Assembly (NCBI GenBank): GCA_002068945.1
Contig: MWBI01000172.1
Coordinates: forward strand, 1-38,076
Length of the DNA stretch: 38,076 bases
Source: Candidatus Omnitrophica bacterium ADurb.Bin314
GTDB taxonomy: Bacteria; Omnitrophota; Omnitrophia; Omnitrophales; Aquincolibacteriaceae
Direction of reading: 5' to 3'
Below, piece by piece: positions 28,812 to 37,021 of the stretch. The position numbers and the translations under genes are program-made. The notes under the pieces are model-generated. The model did no database searches, was not told where the DNA came from, and worked only from the letters and a program-made list of their open reading frames with translations. Each line of letters starts with the position of its first letter. The stretch's first letter is position 1.

Positions 28812-29450
28812 ATGAAAGTGCCTCTTTATACCAAAGAGGGTAAGAAGAAGCAGGAGGTGGTGTTGAACCCCGACATCTTCGGGGTCCGTATCAACGCCCG
28901 CCTGATCGAGCTTGTCCGGAACGCTTACAGCGCCAACCTTCGCAGGGGGACGGCCAGTACCAAGACCCGCGGGGAAGTCCGCGGCGGCGGCAAGAAGCCC
29001 TGGAAACAGAAGGGGACCGGGAATGCCCGTCACGGTTCGAACCGCTCCCCGATCTGGGTCGGCGGCGGTGTCGTGTTCGGCCCCAGGCCACGGGATTATT
29101 CAGTCCGTCTTTCGAAGGCGATCCGAACGAAGGCGCTCCAGGTCGCGATCGCGATGAGGGCGCGTGAGAAGAACGTGCTGCTGCTCGAGACCCTGAAGCT
29201 TGAGACGCCGAAGACGAAGGAATTTGCGGGGATCGTCAAGACGCTTCCGCTCGGGAGCAAGCGAGCGGTCTATGTCACGAAGGAGCAGGATGTGAATATG
29301 AAACGGGCAAGCCGTAATCTGCAGAAATGGGTCGAGGTCAAGAACGTGGCGGATGTCAGCGCCTACGATGTGCTGCAGAGCCCGAAGGTTATCATTGACG
29401 AAGCGGCGCTCGAAACGCTCGAGAAACGACTGACAGGAGATTCGAAATAA
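28812..29450 (+). CDS. rplD: Ribosomal protein L4 (uL4)
   Basis: A 212-residue 50S protein that lines the exit tunnel. The long tunnel loop is seen as RRGTASTKTRGEVRGGGKKP and WKQKGTGNARHGSNRSP, followed by GGVVFGPRPRDYS. The C-terminal part (ASRNLQKWVEVKNVADVSAYDVL) has the usual Rossmann-like end. In E. coli L4 represses the S10 operon; no leader for this is evident here. Its stop shares one base with the rplW start (TAATG). Confidence 0.97.
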   Translation: MKVPLYTKEGKKKQEVVLNPDIFGVRINARLIELVRNAYSANLRRGTASTKTRGEVRGGGKKPWKQKGTGNARHGSNRSPIWVGGGVVFGPRPRDYSVRLSKAIRTKALQVAIAMRAREKNVLLLETLKLETPKTKEFAGIVKTLPLGSKRAVYVTKEQDVNMKRASRNLQKWVEVKNVADVSAYDVLQSPKVIIDEAALETLEKRLTGDSK

Positions 29451-29737
29451 TGGGCCTCATGATGTACGACATCATTCTGGAACCGTTGATCACGGAAAAG
29501 ATCGCGAGGGCGACCGAAAGCGCCAACCAGTACGGCTTCAAGGTCCATCCGAAGGCGAACAAGAAAGAGATCAAGTCCGCGGTCGAGAAAATCTTCAATG
29601 TCCACGTTGAGAGCGTGAATACGGTCAATGTGGACGGCAAATGGCGCCGGGTCCGTTATCAGCCCGGTCAGACGCCGGACTGGAAAAAAGCCATCGTAAC
29701 CCTGAAAAAGGGCGAAAAGATCGATTTGACGAAATAA
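29450..29737 (+). CDS. rplW: Ribosomal protein L23 (uL23)
   Basis: A 95-residue protein at the tunnel exit, the docking site for signal recognition particle and trigger factor. YDIILEPLITEKIARATES and YGFKVHPKANKKEIKSAVEK are typical, and so are the FNVHVESVNTVNV and KKAIVTLKKGEKIDL strands. The start at 29450 overlaps rplD by one base; ATGs at 29459 and 29462 are possible alternatives and would drop three or four residues. Confidence 0.96.
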   Translation: MGLMMYDIILEPLITEKIARATESANQYGFKVHPKANKKEIKSAVEKIFNVHVESVNTVNVDGKWRRVRYQPGQTPDWKKAIVTLKKGEKIDLTK

Positions 29738-29756
29738 GGAGCTATCGGAAACTGTC

Positions 29757-30584
29757 ATGGGACTTATTAAATTCAGGCCAGTCACGCCGACGCGGCGCTA
29801 CGGGAATGTGTCGGATTTTTCCGAGATTACGGTGGACCGCCCCTATAAACCGCTCACGGAGATCCGCAAGCGGACCGGGGGACGCAACAACTTCGGGAAA
29901 ATCACCTCGCGTCGTATCGGAGGTGGGCACAAACAAAGGATCCGCTTGGTGGATTTCCGGCGCAGCCGCTTTGATGTTCCCGCGAAGGTCCTGACTGTCG
30001 AGTACGATCCGAACCGTAGCGCGCGCATCGCGCTCATTGAATATACGGACGGGCAAAAGAGCTACATCCTGTGTCCGGACGGCCTCAGGGTCGGTGAGGA
30101 GGTCATGAGCGGTCCCGATGTCGATGTGCAGGTCGGCAATCACCTTCCGCTTGAAAAAATCCCGGATGGCACGATGGTCCATAACATCGAGTTGCAACCC
30201 GGCCGCGGCGGCAAGCTGGTCCGCGCGGGCGGTGTGGTCGCGCAGGTCCTTGCGAAAGAAAACGACTATGCACACATCAAGCTGCCTTCGGGTGAGGTTC
30301 GGAAGATTTCCGTGAAGTCCTTCGCGACCGTGGGACAGTGTTCGAATATCGATAACGAAAACATTGTTCTCGGCAAGGCCGGGCGCGGTCGCTGGTTGGG
30401 CAAACGCCCTGTGGCGCGCGGTGTTGTCAGAAATCCGGTGGACCATCCGATGGGCGGCGGTGAAGGCAAATCGAAGAGCGGCCAGCATCCGCAGAGCCCG
30501 TGGGGACAGAAATCCAAGGGCCTCAAGACCCGTAAACGCTACAAGGCATCCAATAAATACATCGTGAAGGATCGCAGAAAATGA
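29757..30584 (+). CDS. rplB: Ribosomal protein L2 (uL2)
   Basis: A 275-residue 50S protein near the peptidyl-transferase centre. The N-terminal [20 protein letters not shown], the middle [20 protein letters not shown] (reads TGGRNNFGK), and the near-invariant [20 protein letters not shown] with its conserved His are all present. The tail [19 protein letters not shown] is typical. Length is normal. It starts 19 bp after rplW with AAGGAG upstream and overlaps rpsS by 4 bp. Confidence 0.98.
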   Translation: MGLIKFRPVTPTRRYGNVSDFSEITVDRPYKPLTEIRKRTGGRNNFGKITSRRIGGGHKQRIRLVDFRRSRFDVPAKVLTVEYDPNRSARIALIEYTDGQKSYILCPDGLRVGEEVMSGPDVDVQVGNHLPLEKIPDGTMVHNIELQPGRGGKLVRAGGVVAQVLAKENDYAHIKLPSGEVRKISVKSFATVGQCSNIDNENIVLGKAGRGRWLGKRPVARGVVRNPVDHPMGGGEGKSKSGQHPQSPWGQKSKGLKTRKRYKASNKYIVKDRRK

Positions 30585-30880
30585 GCCGGTCATCGAAGAA
30601 GGGCGTGTTCGTAGACGAAAAGCTTTTGAAGAAGGTCCGTACCGCGGTTGAAAAAAAGGATCGGCGTCCGATCAAGACGTGGTCGCGACGTTCGACGATC
30701 ACGCCGGATTTTGTCGGCGTGACGCTGTCGGTCCATAACGGCAAGACGTTTCTGAGCGTGTTTGTGACCGAAGGCATGGTCGGACACAAGGTTGGGGAGT
30801 TCGCTCCGACACGCACGTTCCGCAAGCACAGCGCTTCCGGCGAAAAGGCCGCGGCAATGGCCGCCGGTGCCAAAACCTAA
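30581..30880 (+). CDS. rpsS: Ribosomal protein S19 (uS19)
   Basis: A 99-residue 30S head protein near the A-site tRNA. It shows [17 protein letters not shown], then [18 protein letters not shown] and the signature [17 protein letters not shown]. The C-terminal Ala-rich tail makes it a little longer than the usual 92 residues. It is coupled to rplB by an ATGA overlap and lies 17 bp before rplV. Confidence 0.97.
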   Translation: MSRSSKKGVFVDEKLLKKVRTAVEKKDRRPIKTWSRRSTITPDFVGVTLSVHNGKTFLSVFVTEGMVGHKVGEFAPTRTFRKHSASGEKAAAMAAGAKT

Positions 30881-30897
30881 GGATAGGCGGACTTATC

Positions 30898-31350
30898 ATG
30901 GCTAAGACCGAAAGCAAAAAGAGTGAAGCGCCCGTGGCCCCGGACCCTCGCAAGGTGAAGGCGGTCACGAAATACGTCCGGATCGCGCCGCGCAAGCTGC
31001 GTCTTGTTATCGATACGATCCGCAAACGTCCCGCTCTCGAGGCGGTCGGAATTCTTTCCCTGATGCCCCGGAAGGGCGCCAGGATCGCGGTTAAGACGCT
31101 CAGGAGCGCCATTGCCAACGCGAAAAATCTCGGTCTTGATGAAAAACGATTGATCGTTTCTGACATCCGCGCGGACGGTGGTCCCGTGATGAAGCGGTTC
31201 ATGAGCCGATCGAAGGGCCGTGCCGAGCGGATCCTGAAACGCAGTTCGCATCTCACGGTCATCGTATCCGAGGGCCGTAAGGTTTGGGGCGGCGAAGCGC
31301 CTGAAGAGGCGAAAGCCAAAAAGAAACAGGCCGTGAAAGCCGCTTCCTGA
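30898..31350 (+). CDS. rplV: Ribosomal protein L22 (uL22)
   Basis: A 150-residue tunnel protein. The core reads AVTKYVRIAPRKLRLVIDTI, then LRSAIANAKNLGLDEKRLIV, and the tunnel hairpin and end RFMSRSKGRAERILKRSSHLTVIV. It is longer than the usual 110 residues because of a charged N-terminal extension (KTESKKSEAPVAPDP) and a Lys/Ala-rich C-terminal tail. Such low-complexity tails are also found on S3, S5 and L3 here. A 92-bp spacer with two hairpins follows, the longest gap inside the S10/spc part. Confidence 0.95.
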   Translation: MAKTESKKSEAPVAPDPRKVKAVTKYVRIAPRKLRLVIDTIRKRPALEAVGILSLMPRKGARIAVKTLRSAIANAKNLGLDEKRLIVSDIRADGGPVMKRFMSRSKGRAERILKRSSHLTVIVSEGRKVWGGEAPEEAKAKKKQAVKAAS

Positions 31351-31360
31351 TAAGCGATTT

Positions 31361-31423
31361 GAAATTACGGAATTTCAGCACTGAACTGATCTTCCGGTTC
31401 GAAATGCTAAAAAGAAGATCAGT
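31361..31423 (+). promoter_or_regulatory. Two stem-loops in the rplV-rpsC spacer
   Basis: GAAATT-ACGG-AATTTC (31361-31376, four-base loop) is followed by perfect 10-bp arms ACTGATCTTC (31385-31394) and GAAGATCAGT (31414-31423) around a 19-nt loop. The second stem ends just before the AGGAGGAAG ribosome site of rpsC. This is a candidate ribosomal-protein autoregulation or RNA-processing site; there is no T tract, so it is not a terminator. Confidence 0.5.
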
Positions 31424-31442
31424 GTAAAGAGGAGGAAGTACC

Positions 31443-32210
31443 TTGGGTCAGAAAGCGCATCCGTACGGATTGAGGGTCGGGTTCATCAAGCCCTGGAGAG
31501 CCCGCTGGTTTGCGAAACGCGACGCGGTCGCTTTTCTCGGCGAGGATCTCAGGATCCGGGAATATCTGAAGGCCAAGCTGGCCACTGCCGGTGTCTCGTC
31601 GGTCGAGATCGACCGTGCCGCGAGCCGCTTGCGCGTCCGTATCTTTGCCGCGAAGCCCGGTGTGATTATCGGTCGCCGCGGACAGGAGATCGACAAGATC
31701 AAGGAAGACCTGGCGGCGATCACGAAGAATGAGGTGTTCCTCGACATCAAGGAAGTCAAAATGCCGGCGATCGATGCGCAGCTCGTTGCCGAAAACATAG
31801 CGCTCCAGCTTGAAAAACGCATCGGGTTTCGCCGCGCGATGAAAAAGGCGGTTCAGCTCGCGATGCAGAAGGGCGCGCTCGGGATCAAGGTCAAGTGCAA
31901 GGGGCGGCTTGGTGGCGCCGAGATTGCCCGCGAAGAAGGGTACAAGGAGGGCAAAGTGCCCCTTAGCACCTTCCGGGCCGATATCGATTACGGATTTGCC
32001 GAAGCGTTCACGACGTACGGGACGATCGGCTGCAAGGCGTGGATTTATAAGGGTGACGTTCTTGTGAAGAAAGAACAGGAAGAGAAGAAACAGGAGCTTG
32101 AAAAGAAGCTCAGCCAGGTCGAAGCCGAGATGATGAAGTCGGCGGCGCCGGTTGAGGAGAAACCGGCTGTGGAGACCGAGGAGAAGACGAACGATGCCCC
32201 TGATGCCTAA
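31443..32210 (+). CDS. rpsC: Ribosomal protein S3 (uS3)
   Basis: A 255-residue 30S protein at the mRNA entry. It begins [21 protein letters not shown], holds the KH motif [15 protein letters not shown] near residue 76, and the C-terminal domain [20 protein letters not shown] and [19 protein letters not shown] Glu/Lys/Ala-rich tail of about 45 residues follows. The start is TTG at 31443, with AGGAGGAAG upstream; the family begins MGQK, which fixes this start. The stop lies inside the beginning of rplP. Confidence 0.97.
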   Translation: MGQKAHPYGLRVGFIKPWRARWFAKRDAVAFLGEDLRIREYLKAKLATAGVSSVEIDRAASRLRVRIFAAKPGVIIGRRGQEIDKIKEDLAAITKNEVFLDIKEVKMPAIDAQLVAENIALQLEKRIGFRRAMKKAVQLAMQKGALGIKVKCKGRLGGAEIAREEGYKEGKVPLSTFRADIDYGFAEAFTTYGTIGCKAWIYKGDVLVKKEQEEKKQELEKKLSQVEAEMMKSAAPVEEKPAVETEEKTNDAPDA

Positions 32211-32613
32211 GCGTGTAAAATACCGCAAGCAGCATCGCGGCTGGATGGGTGGTGTTGCCACCCGCGGCAGCGAGCTCGCGTTCGGTGAGTATGGGCTCAA
32301 AGCGTTGGAATGCGCATGGCTCACGGCGATCCAGATCGAGGCGTCGCGTGTGGCGTTGACGCGTCACGTCAAGCGCGGCGGGAAAATCTGGTTGCGCGTG
32401 TTTCCGGATAAGGCTTACTCCAAGAAGCCCGCGGAGACCCGCATGGGTAAAGGAAAAGGCGCCCCGGAATACTATGTGGCTGTGATCAAGCCCGGCCGTA
32501 TTCTTTTTGAGATGGGCGGCGTGCCGGAGCAGCTCGCAAGATCGGCGATGCGGCTTTGCGCGCACAAGCTTCCGTTCCGTACCAAATTTGTCAAGCGCGA
32601 GGCAGCGGGCTGA
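32194..32613 (+). CDS. rplP: Ribosomal protein L16 (uL16)
   Basis: A 139-residue 50S protein at the A-site and the last steps of assembly. The start reads [18 protein letters not shown], then [20 protein letters not shown] and the signature [19 protein letters not shown], with [23 protein letters not shown] at the end (in two parts). I use the ATG at 32194, which overlaps rpsC by 17 bp; the ATG at 32203 (MPKRVKY) is equally reasonable. The frame upstream to 32152 is shadow coding within rpsC. Confidence 0.96.
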   Translation: MPLMPKRVKYRKQHRGWMGGVATRGSELAFGEYGLKALECAWLTAIQIEASRVALTRHVKRGGKIWLRVFPDKAYSKKPAETRMGKGKGAPEYYVAVIKPGRILFEMGGVPEQLARSAMRLCAHKLPFRTKFVKREAAG

Positions 32614-32614
32614 T

Positions 32615-32821
32615 ATGCTTAAAACTTCCGAACTCCGTGAATTGGGCATCGAGGAACTTCAGACGAAAGTCCTGAATCTCAAGAAGGACCTGATGCAGCT
32701 CCGTTTCCAGCAGAAGACAGGGAAGCTCGAGCGCCAGAATGCGTTAAGTCAGACGAAGCGTGACATCGCGCGGATTCTGACGGTCATCAACGAGACCAAA
32801 AAGGCCGGGAAAAAGAAATGA
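32615..32821 (+). CDS. rpmC: Ribosomal protein L29 (uL29)
   Basis: A 68-residue, two-helix protein beside L23 at the tunnel exit. It reads [20 protein letters not shown], then [20 protein letters not shown] and the closing [14 protein letters not shown] with a basic tail. The motif L..LR.Q...G.LE is the family signature. It starts 1 bp after rplP and overlaps rpsQ by 4 bp. The ATG at 32615 is used; the longer frame from 32507 overlaps rplP. Confidence 0.96.
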   Translation: MLKTSELRELGIEELQTKVLNLKKDLMQLRFQQKTGKLERQNALSQTKRDIARILTVINETKKAGKKK

Positions 32822-33087
32822 GCGAACAGACCGAACAGACAAAGACCGAATCCAGCAAACGCGTCCGCGAGGGCGTGGTCGTCAGCAACAAGATGAACAA
32901 GACGATCATCGTTTCCGTGACGCGTCTCCTGCGGCATCCGAAGTTTAACAAGATCATCAGACGTCAGATCCATTACGCGGCTCACGACGAAAAGAACCTG
33001 GCCAGGGAAGGTGACCGGGTCCAGATTGTGGAATCGAAGCCGCTTTCCAAGACGAAGCGCTGGCGCCTCGTGAAGGTGATATCATGA
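32818..33087 (+). CDS. rpsQ: Ribosomal protein S17 (uS17)
   Basis: An 89-residue 30S primary assembly protein with an OB fold. The core is [20 protein letters not shown], then HAPKF-like [20 protein letters not shown] and [21 protein letters not shown] polar N-terminal extension of about 14 residues ([14 protein letters not shown]) precedes it. It is coupled by ATGA overlaps both to rpmC upstream and to rplN downstream. Confidence 0.97.
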   Translation: MSEQTEQTKTESSKRVREGVVVSNKMNKTIIVSVTRLLRHPKFNKIIRRQIHYAAHDEKNLAREGDRVQIVESKPLSKTKRWRLVKVIS

Positions 33088-33452
33088 TCCAGATGCGAAG
33101 CGTTCTCGAGATCGCCGATAACAGCGGCGCGAAAAAGGCGGCCATGATCGGTGTGTTGGGCCGTCATGGCAAGCGCACTGCCGAGGTGGGGGATATCATC
33201 ACAGCCTCCGTTAAGGAAGCGTTGCCGAACGGCGCCATCAAGAAGGGCGAGGTTGTCCAGGCGGTTCTCATAAGGACCAAGAGTCCGATCCGCAGGCGGG
33301 ACGGGTCCACCGTCCGTTTTTCGTCGAACGCGATCGTACTGATCGACAATCAGAAGAACCCGCGCGGGACGCGTATCTTCGGCCCTGTGGCCCGCGAGCT
33401 TCGCGATGCGGATTTCACGAAGATCATTTCTTTGGCTCCGGAGGTCGTTTAA
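33084..33452 (+). CDS. rplN: Ribosomal protein L14 (uL14)
   Basis: A 122-residue 50S protein at the subunit interface, the binding site of silencing factor RsfS. It begins [19 protein letters not shown], with [39 protein letters not shown] and the ending [19 protein letters not shown]. Length is exactly the family's 122. It overlaps rpsQ by 4 bp and lies 3 bp before rplX. Confidence 0.98.
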   Translation: MIQMRSVLEIADNSGAKKAAMIGVLGRHGKRTAEVGDIITASVKEALPNGAIKKGEVVQAVLIRTKSPIRRRDGSTVRFSSNAIVLIDNQKNPRGTRIFGPVARELRDADFTKIISLAPEVV

Positions 33453-33455
33453 GTC

Positions 33456-33764
33456 ATGAAGATCATCAAGGGCGATGAGGTCATCGTTACGAAGGGGAAG
33501 GACAAGGGCAAGAAAGGCCGCGTGATGCGGGTGTATCCGAAGGAGAATATGCTCCTGATCGAGAAGATCAACTACCGGACGGTGTTCCTCCGCAAGAGCC
33601 AGGACAACCCGAAGGGCGGCATCACCAAGGTTGAAGGTAAGCTGTCGGTGTCCAATGTCAAGCTGGTGTGTCCCCGCAGCGGCAAGCCCACCCGGGTCGG
33701 ATATTCGGTACTTGCAGACGGTTCCAAACACCGTCTTGCGAAAAAATCAGGCGAGGTTTTATAA
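33456..33764 (+). CDS. rplX: Ribosomal protein L24 (uL24)
   Basis: A 102-residue 50S assembly initiator. The KOW motif is KGDEVIVTKGKDKGKKGRVM, followed by NYRTVFLRKSQDNPKGGITK and the strands LSVSNVKLVCPRSGKPTRVG. The length and order between rplN and rplE are standard. Three-base spacers on both sides indicate close translational coupling. Confidence 0.97.
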   Translation: MKIIKGDEVIVTKGKDKGKKGRVMRVYPKENMLLIEKINYRTVFLRKSQDNPKGGITKVEGKLSVSNVKLVCPRSGKPTRVGYSVLADGSKHRLAKKSGEVL

Positions 33765-33767
33765 CGT

Positions 33768-34334
33768 ATGGGTCAGAACATTGCAGCTGAAGCGCCGCGT
33801 TTACTGGAACTGTACCGCAAGAAAGCGGTGCCGGAGCTCATCAAGGAGTTCGGCTACGCAAATCCGATGCAGGCCCCGAAGCTCGTGAAGATCGTCATCA
33901 ACATGGGCGTGAAGGAAGGGCAGGAGGATATCAAGATTCTCGATCAGGTGGCCCTCGAACTGTCGCGGATCGCAGGACAGAAGCCCGTTGTGACGCGCGC
34001 GAAAAAGTCAATCTCGGCCTTCAAGCTCCGCGAAGGATCCCCGATCGGTCTCAAGGTGACGCTCCGCCGGGCCCGCATGTACGAGTTCATGGACCGGTTA
34101 ATCAATATCGCAATGCCGCGTATCCGTGACTTCCGCGGGTTTTCGGACCGCAGTTTCGACCAGACCGGCAATTATTCGATCGGGCTGAGCGAACAGACGA
34201 TCTTCCCGGAAGTGGAGTACGACAAGATGAAGAAGGTTCAGGGGATGGATATCACGTTCGTGACGACCGCCAGGGATCGCAAGGAAGGCAAGCGCCTCCT
34301 GGAACTTCTCGGGTTCCCGTTCAAGAAATCATAA
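33768..34334 (+). CDS. rplE: Ribosomal protein L5 (uL5)
   Basis: A 188-residue 50S protein that binds 5S rRNA and the P-site tRNA. It contains [20 protein letters not shown], then [14 protein letters not shown]-like [20 protein letters not shown] and the signature [20 protein letters not shown]. The ending [22 protein letters not shown] is typical. In E. coli the S8 repressor site lies just before this gene; here only 3 bp separate it from rplX. Confidence 0.98.
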   Translation: MGQNIAAEAPRLLELYRKKAVPELIKEFGYANPMQAPKLVKIVINMGVKEGQEDIKILDQVALELSRIAGQKPVVTRAKKSISAFKLREGSPIGLKVTLRRARMYEFMDRLINIAMPRIRDFRGFSDRSFDQTGNYSIGLSEQTIFPEVEYDKMKKVQGMDITFVTTARDRKEGKRLLELLGFPFKKS

Positions 34335-34346
34335 AGGAAAAGAGAG

Positions 34347-34532
34347 ATGGCAAAGACCTGTTTGATCGTAAAGCAAAAACGAACGCCGAAGTTCAAAGTC
34401 CGGGTTTATAACCGCTGCCAGCGCTGCGGTCGGCCGCGCGGTTATATCCGCAAATTCGGCATTTGCCGCATCTGTTTTCGCGAACTCGCCCATGTGGGGA
34501 TGCTCCCCGGCGTGGTGAAATCGAGCTGGTAA
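34347..34532 (+). CDS. rpsN: Ribosomal protein S14, short zinc-binding type (uS14, type Z)
   Basis: A 61-residue 30S head protein of the short, zinc-ribbon form: [20 protein letters not shown] then ICFREL, giving CxxC-x12-CxxC. The ending [13 protein letters not shown] is the classic short-S14 tail. The zinc-free long type of E. coli (101 residues) is not seen here. AAGGAAAAGAGAG lies upstream of the ATG. It sits between rplE and rpsH as usual. Confidence 0.97.
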   Translation: MAKTCLIVKQKRTPKFKVRVYNRCQRCGRPRGYIRKFGICRICFRELAHVGMLPGVVKSSW

Positions 34533-34545
34533 AGGGAGAGACGAG

Positions 34546-34947
34546 ATGTCACGTTCTGATTTTATCGGGGATTTTTTGACAAGTATCCGCAACGCCGCGC
34601 GGGCGAAAAAGGACAAGCTTACGGTTCCGTCATCCAGTCTGACGGTACGCATCGCGGAAATTCTCAAGGAAGAGGGTTTTATAGAGAACGTCAAGCCCTT
34701 CGCAGAAGGCCAAAAGCATTTTGCCAGGATTCATCTGAAATATGTCGGCGGCGGCAAGAAACCGGCGATCCAGGGGATCAACCGTGTGTCCAAGCCAGGT
34801 ATCCGCTATTATGTCGGCTGTAACAAGATCCCGAAAGTCCAGGGTGGGCTCGGGATTTCGATCCTTACGACCCCTAAAGGTGTCATGACCGACCGCCAGG
34901 CGCGGGAGAACAAGGTCGGCGGCGAGATCATCTGTCGGGTCTGGTAA
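34546..34947 (+). CDS. rpsH: Ribosomal protein S8 (uS8)
   Basis: A 133-residue 30S primary binder of 16S rRNA helix 21. It begins SRSDFIGDFLTSIRNAARAK, has KEEGFIENVKPFAEGQKHF, and ends with the signature GLGISILTTPKGVMTDRQAR and GGEIICRVW. In E. coli S8 represses the spc operon; no matching site is visible before rplE here. AAAGGGAGA precedes the start. Confidence 0.98.
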   Translation: MSRSDFIGDFLTSIRNAARAKKDKLTVPSSSLTVRIAEILKEEGFIENVKPFAEGQKHFARIHLKYVGGGKKPAIQGINRVSKPGIRYYVGCNKIPKVQGGLGISILTTPKGVMTDRQARENKVGGEIICRVW

Positions 34948-34969
34948 TCTTTTAAACGGAGCTATTTCG

Positions 34970-35506
34970 ATGTCACGAATCGGCAGGAAACCGGTCACCA
35001 TCCCGGAAAAAGTCAAGATCACGGTGCAAGGCCAGAATGTCCAGGTCCAGGGGCCGAAGGGTGCCTTGACCATGACGGCTCACCCCCGCATCAAAGTTGC
35101 GATCGAGGGTAATGAGGTCACGGTCGCGCGCGCGACGAACGACGGTGCGGACCGGGCGTTGCACGGTCTGACGCGCAGCCTGATCCAGAACATGATCGTC
35201 GGCGTGACGCAGGGATACTCAAAAGAGCTCGAGATTGTCGGTGTCGGTGTGAAGGCGGCGGTGAAGGGTAATGTCCTGTCCATGTCACTCGGTTTTACGC
35301 ATCCGGTCGAATACGCGTTCGACAAGGATGTCGAGATCAAATGCCCGAAGCCGACCAGTATTCAGATCACCGGTCTCGACAAGCAACGCGTCGGTCAGGT
35401 CGCGGCCGAAATCCGCAGCTTCTGCAAGCCTGAGCCCTACAAGGGCAAGGGGATCCGCTATGCCGGCGAGCACGTGCGCCGCAAACAAGGTAAAGCGGTC
35501 GGTTAA
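34970..35506 (+). CDS. rplF: Ribosomal protein L6 (uL6)
   Basis: A 178-residue 50S protein near the sarcin-ricin loop, made of two similar domains. It starts SRIGRKPVTIPEKVKITVQG, continues VQGPKGALTMTAHPRIKV and HGLTRSLIQNMIVGVTQGYS, and ends with the family signature GKGIRYAGEHVRRKQGKAVG. Length is standard. ACGGAGC lies upstream of the ATG at 34970. Confidence 0.98.
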   Translation: MSRIGRKPVTIPEKVKITVQGQNVQVQGPKGALTMTAHPRIKVAIEGNEVTVARATNDGADRALHGLTRSLIQNMIVGVTQGYSKELEIVGVGVKAAVKGNVLSMSLGFTHPVEYAFDKDVEIKCPKPTSIQITGLDKQRVGQVAAEIRSFCKPEPYKGKGIRYAGEHVRRKQGKAVG

Positions 35507-35529
35507 TAATCCCGGGAGTCATTAAGATC

Positions 35530-35892
35530 ATGTCGAACGCAAAAGAATTGGGAAGAAACGCAAGACATCAAAGAATTCGTCGGAAGATCTCCGGAACGGC
35601 GGAACGTCCGCGGGTTGTTGTGCACCGCTCGCTCACGAGCCTGCAGGCGCAGGCGATCGACGATGTGGCTCACAGGACGATCGCGGCCTGTTCGTCCCTT
35701 GGCAAGGAGTTTTTGAAGCAGGCCCCCAAGAAGGGAAAGGTCGCGGTCTCCGAGAAGCTCGGGGAGATCTTCGCGGAAACCCTCAAGAAGAAGGGTGTCC
35801 AGAAGATCACATTCGACCGCGGCGGCTACATTTATCACGGACGCGTCAAGGCGTTCGCGGACGCGATGCGCAAGGGCGGCATCCAGTTCTGA
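35530..35892 (+). CDS. rplR: Ribosomal protein L18 (uL18)
   Basis: A 120-residue 50S protein that binds 5S rRNA. It shows [40 protein letters not shown] and the signature [20 protein letters not shown] with the ending MRKGGIQF. Length is standard. A 74-bp spacer with a GC-rich hairpin separates it from the rpsE start. Confidence 0.97.
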   Translation: MSNAKELGRNARHQRIRRKISGTAERPRVVVHRSLTSLQAQAIDDVAHRTIAACSSLGKEFLKQAPKKGKVAVSEKLGEIFAETLKKKGVQKITFDRGGYIYHGRVKAFADAMRKGGIQF

Positions 35893-35915
35893 AACCGCAA
35901 GCAGTGCAGGGAAAA

Positions 35916-35939
35916 CCCGCAAGGCCCGGCCTTGGCGGG
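35916..35939 (+). promoter_or_regulatory. GC-rich hairpin before rpsE
   Basis: CCCGC (35916-35920) pairs with GCGGG (35935-35939), and AAGG-CCCGG-CCTT forms the upper stem, with a single bulged G. It lies 27 nt before the rpsE start and is followed by AAAATTTGAAAGGA, not by a T run, so a regulatory or processing role is more likely than termination. Confidence 0.4.
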
Positions 35940-35966
35940 GAAAATTTGAAAGGAATTCAGGTAAGC

Positions 35967-36560
35967 ATGCAAAACCCAGAAACACCCGTGCCAGAAACAC
36001 CCGTGAATGAAGCAACGAAGGAAGCGGCAGCCCCCCAGAGCCAGAAACCGGCCCGGCGGGCACCCGCGTTCGCTCCGCAGTCGGGGGCCGATGCGACGGT
36101 GTTTGAGAAGGTCATCCAGGTGAACCGTTGCGCCAAGGTTGTTAAGGGCGGTAAACGGTTCAGCTTCAGCGCGCTCGTCGTCGTGGGCAACGGGGCGGGG
36201 GAAGTCGGTTTTGCCCAGGGGAAGGCCAATGAGGTCGCCGACGCGATCAAGAAAGCGCTTGTGGCCGCCCGCAAGGCCAGGATCAGGATCACGCTCAAGG
36301 GTACCACGATCCCTCATGAGATCATCGGCCGTTACGGTGCCGCGAAGGTGCTCTTGAAGCCGGCGGTTCCCGGTACGGGCGTTATTGCCGGCGGTTCGGT
36401 CCGTGCGGTCTGTGAAGCCTGCGGGATCAAGGACATCCTGACAAAAAGCCTCGGCAGCGACAATTCGATCAATGTTCTGAAAGCCTCTGTGGACGGGCTG
36501 ACCTCGCTGGTCGACCGCAAAATCCGCATCGAGGCTACCGAAGAAGAGAAGAAGGTCTGA
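35967..36560 (+). CDS. rpsE: Ribosomal protein S5 (uS5)
   Basis: A 197-residue 30S protein important for accuracy and mRNA unwinding. After a Pro/Ala/Glu-rich N-terminal extension of about 45 residues, the double-stranded RNA-binding domain reads [20 protein letters not shown] and [16 protein letters not shown]. The C-terminal domain has [20 protein letters not shown] and [18 protein letters not shown] choose the ATG at 35967; a GTG at 35904 is in frame, but it would translate through the hairpin and has no support. The stop is one base before rplO, leaving no room for rpmD. Confidence 0.96.
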   Translation: MQNPETPVPETPVNEATKEAAAPQSQKPARRAPAFAPQSGADATVFEKVIQVNRCAKVVKGGKRFSFSALVVVGNGAGEVGFAQGKANEVADAIKKALVAARKARIRITLKGTTIPHEIIGRYGAAKVLLKPAVPGTGVIAGGSVRAVCEACGIKDILTKSLGSDNSINVLKASVDGLTSLVDRKIRIEATEEEKKV

Positions 36561-36561
36561 C

Positions 36562-36993
36562 ATGCGTCATAAAACTCCTTATAAGAAACGCGCCAAACGC
36601 CTCGGATGCGGTATCGGGTCCGGCCACGGCAAAACCTCCACCAAAGGTCACAAGGGGCAGCGCTCCCGTTCCGGCTATCGCTTCCGTCCCGGTTTTGAAG
36701 GCGGACAGAACCCGTTTTATCGCCTTCTGCCGAAGCGCGGTTTCAATAACGCTGAGTTCAAAACGACGTACGCCATTGTCAATCTCGACCAGATTGCCGC
36801 TGTCGCCGAAAAAGAGATCACGCCTGAGCTTCTCGTCGGGCGTGGGATCGTGAAAAATCTCCGGGACGGTGTCAAAATCCTCGGCACAGGCGACCTCAAA
36901 GGCGCCGTGACCGTGAAGGCTCACAGTTTCAGCGCTTCCGCCAAGTCCAAGATCGAGGCCAAGGGCGGCCAGGCGATCCTGCTCGGTAAATAA
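36562..36993 (+). CDS. rplO: Ribosomal protein L15 (uL15)
   Basis: A 143-residue 50S late-assembly protein. The N-terminal basic region reads [20 protein letters not shown] and [20 protein letters not shown]; the end has [20 protein letters not shown]. The N-terminus is shorter than usual, lacking the common L.PA.GS segment. It begins one base after the rpsE stop, where most bacteria have rpmD between them. The secY start follows 28 bp later. Confidence 0.97.
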   Translation: MRHKTPYKKRAKRLGCGIGSGHGKTSTKGHKGQRSRSGYRFRPGFEGGQNPFYRLLPKRGFNNAEFKTTYAIVNLDQIAAVAEKEITPELLVGRGIVKNLRDGVKILGTGDLKGAVTVKAHSFSASAKSKIEAKGGQAILLGK

Positions 36994-37021
36994 AAATTAA
37001 ATAAAGAAGAACGGAGTTCTG

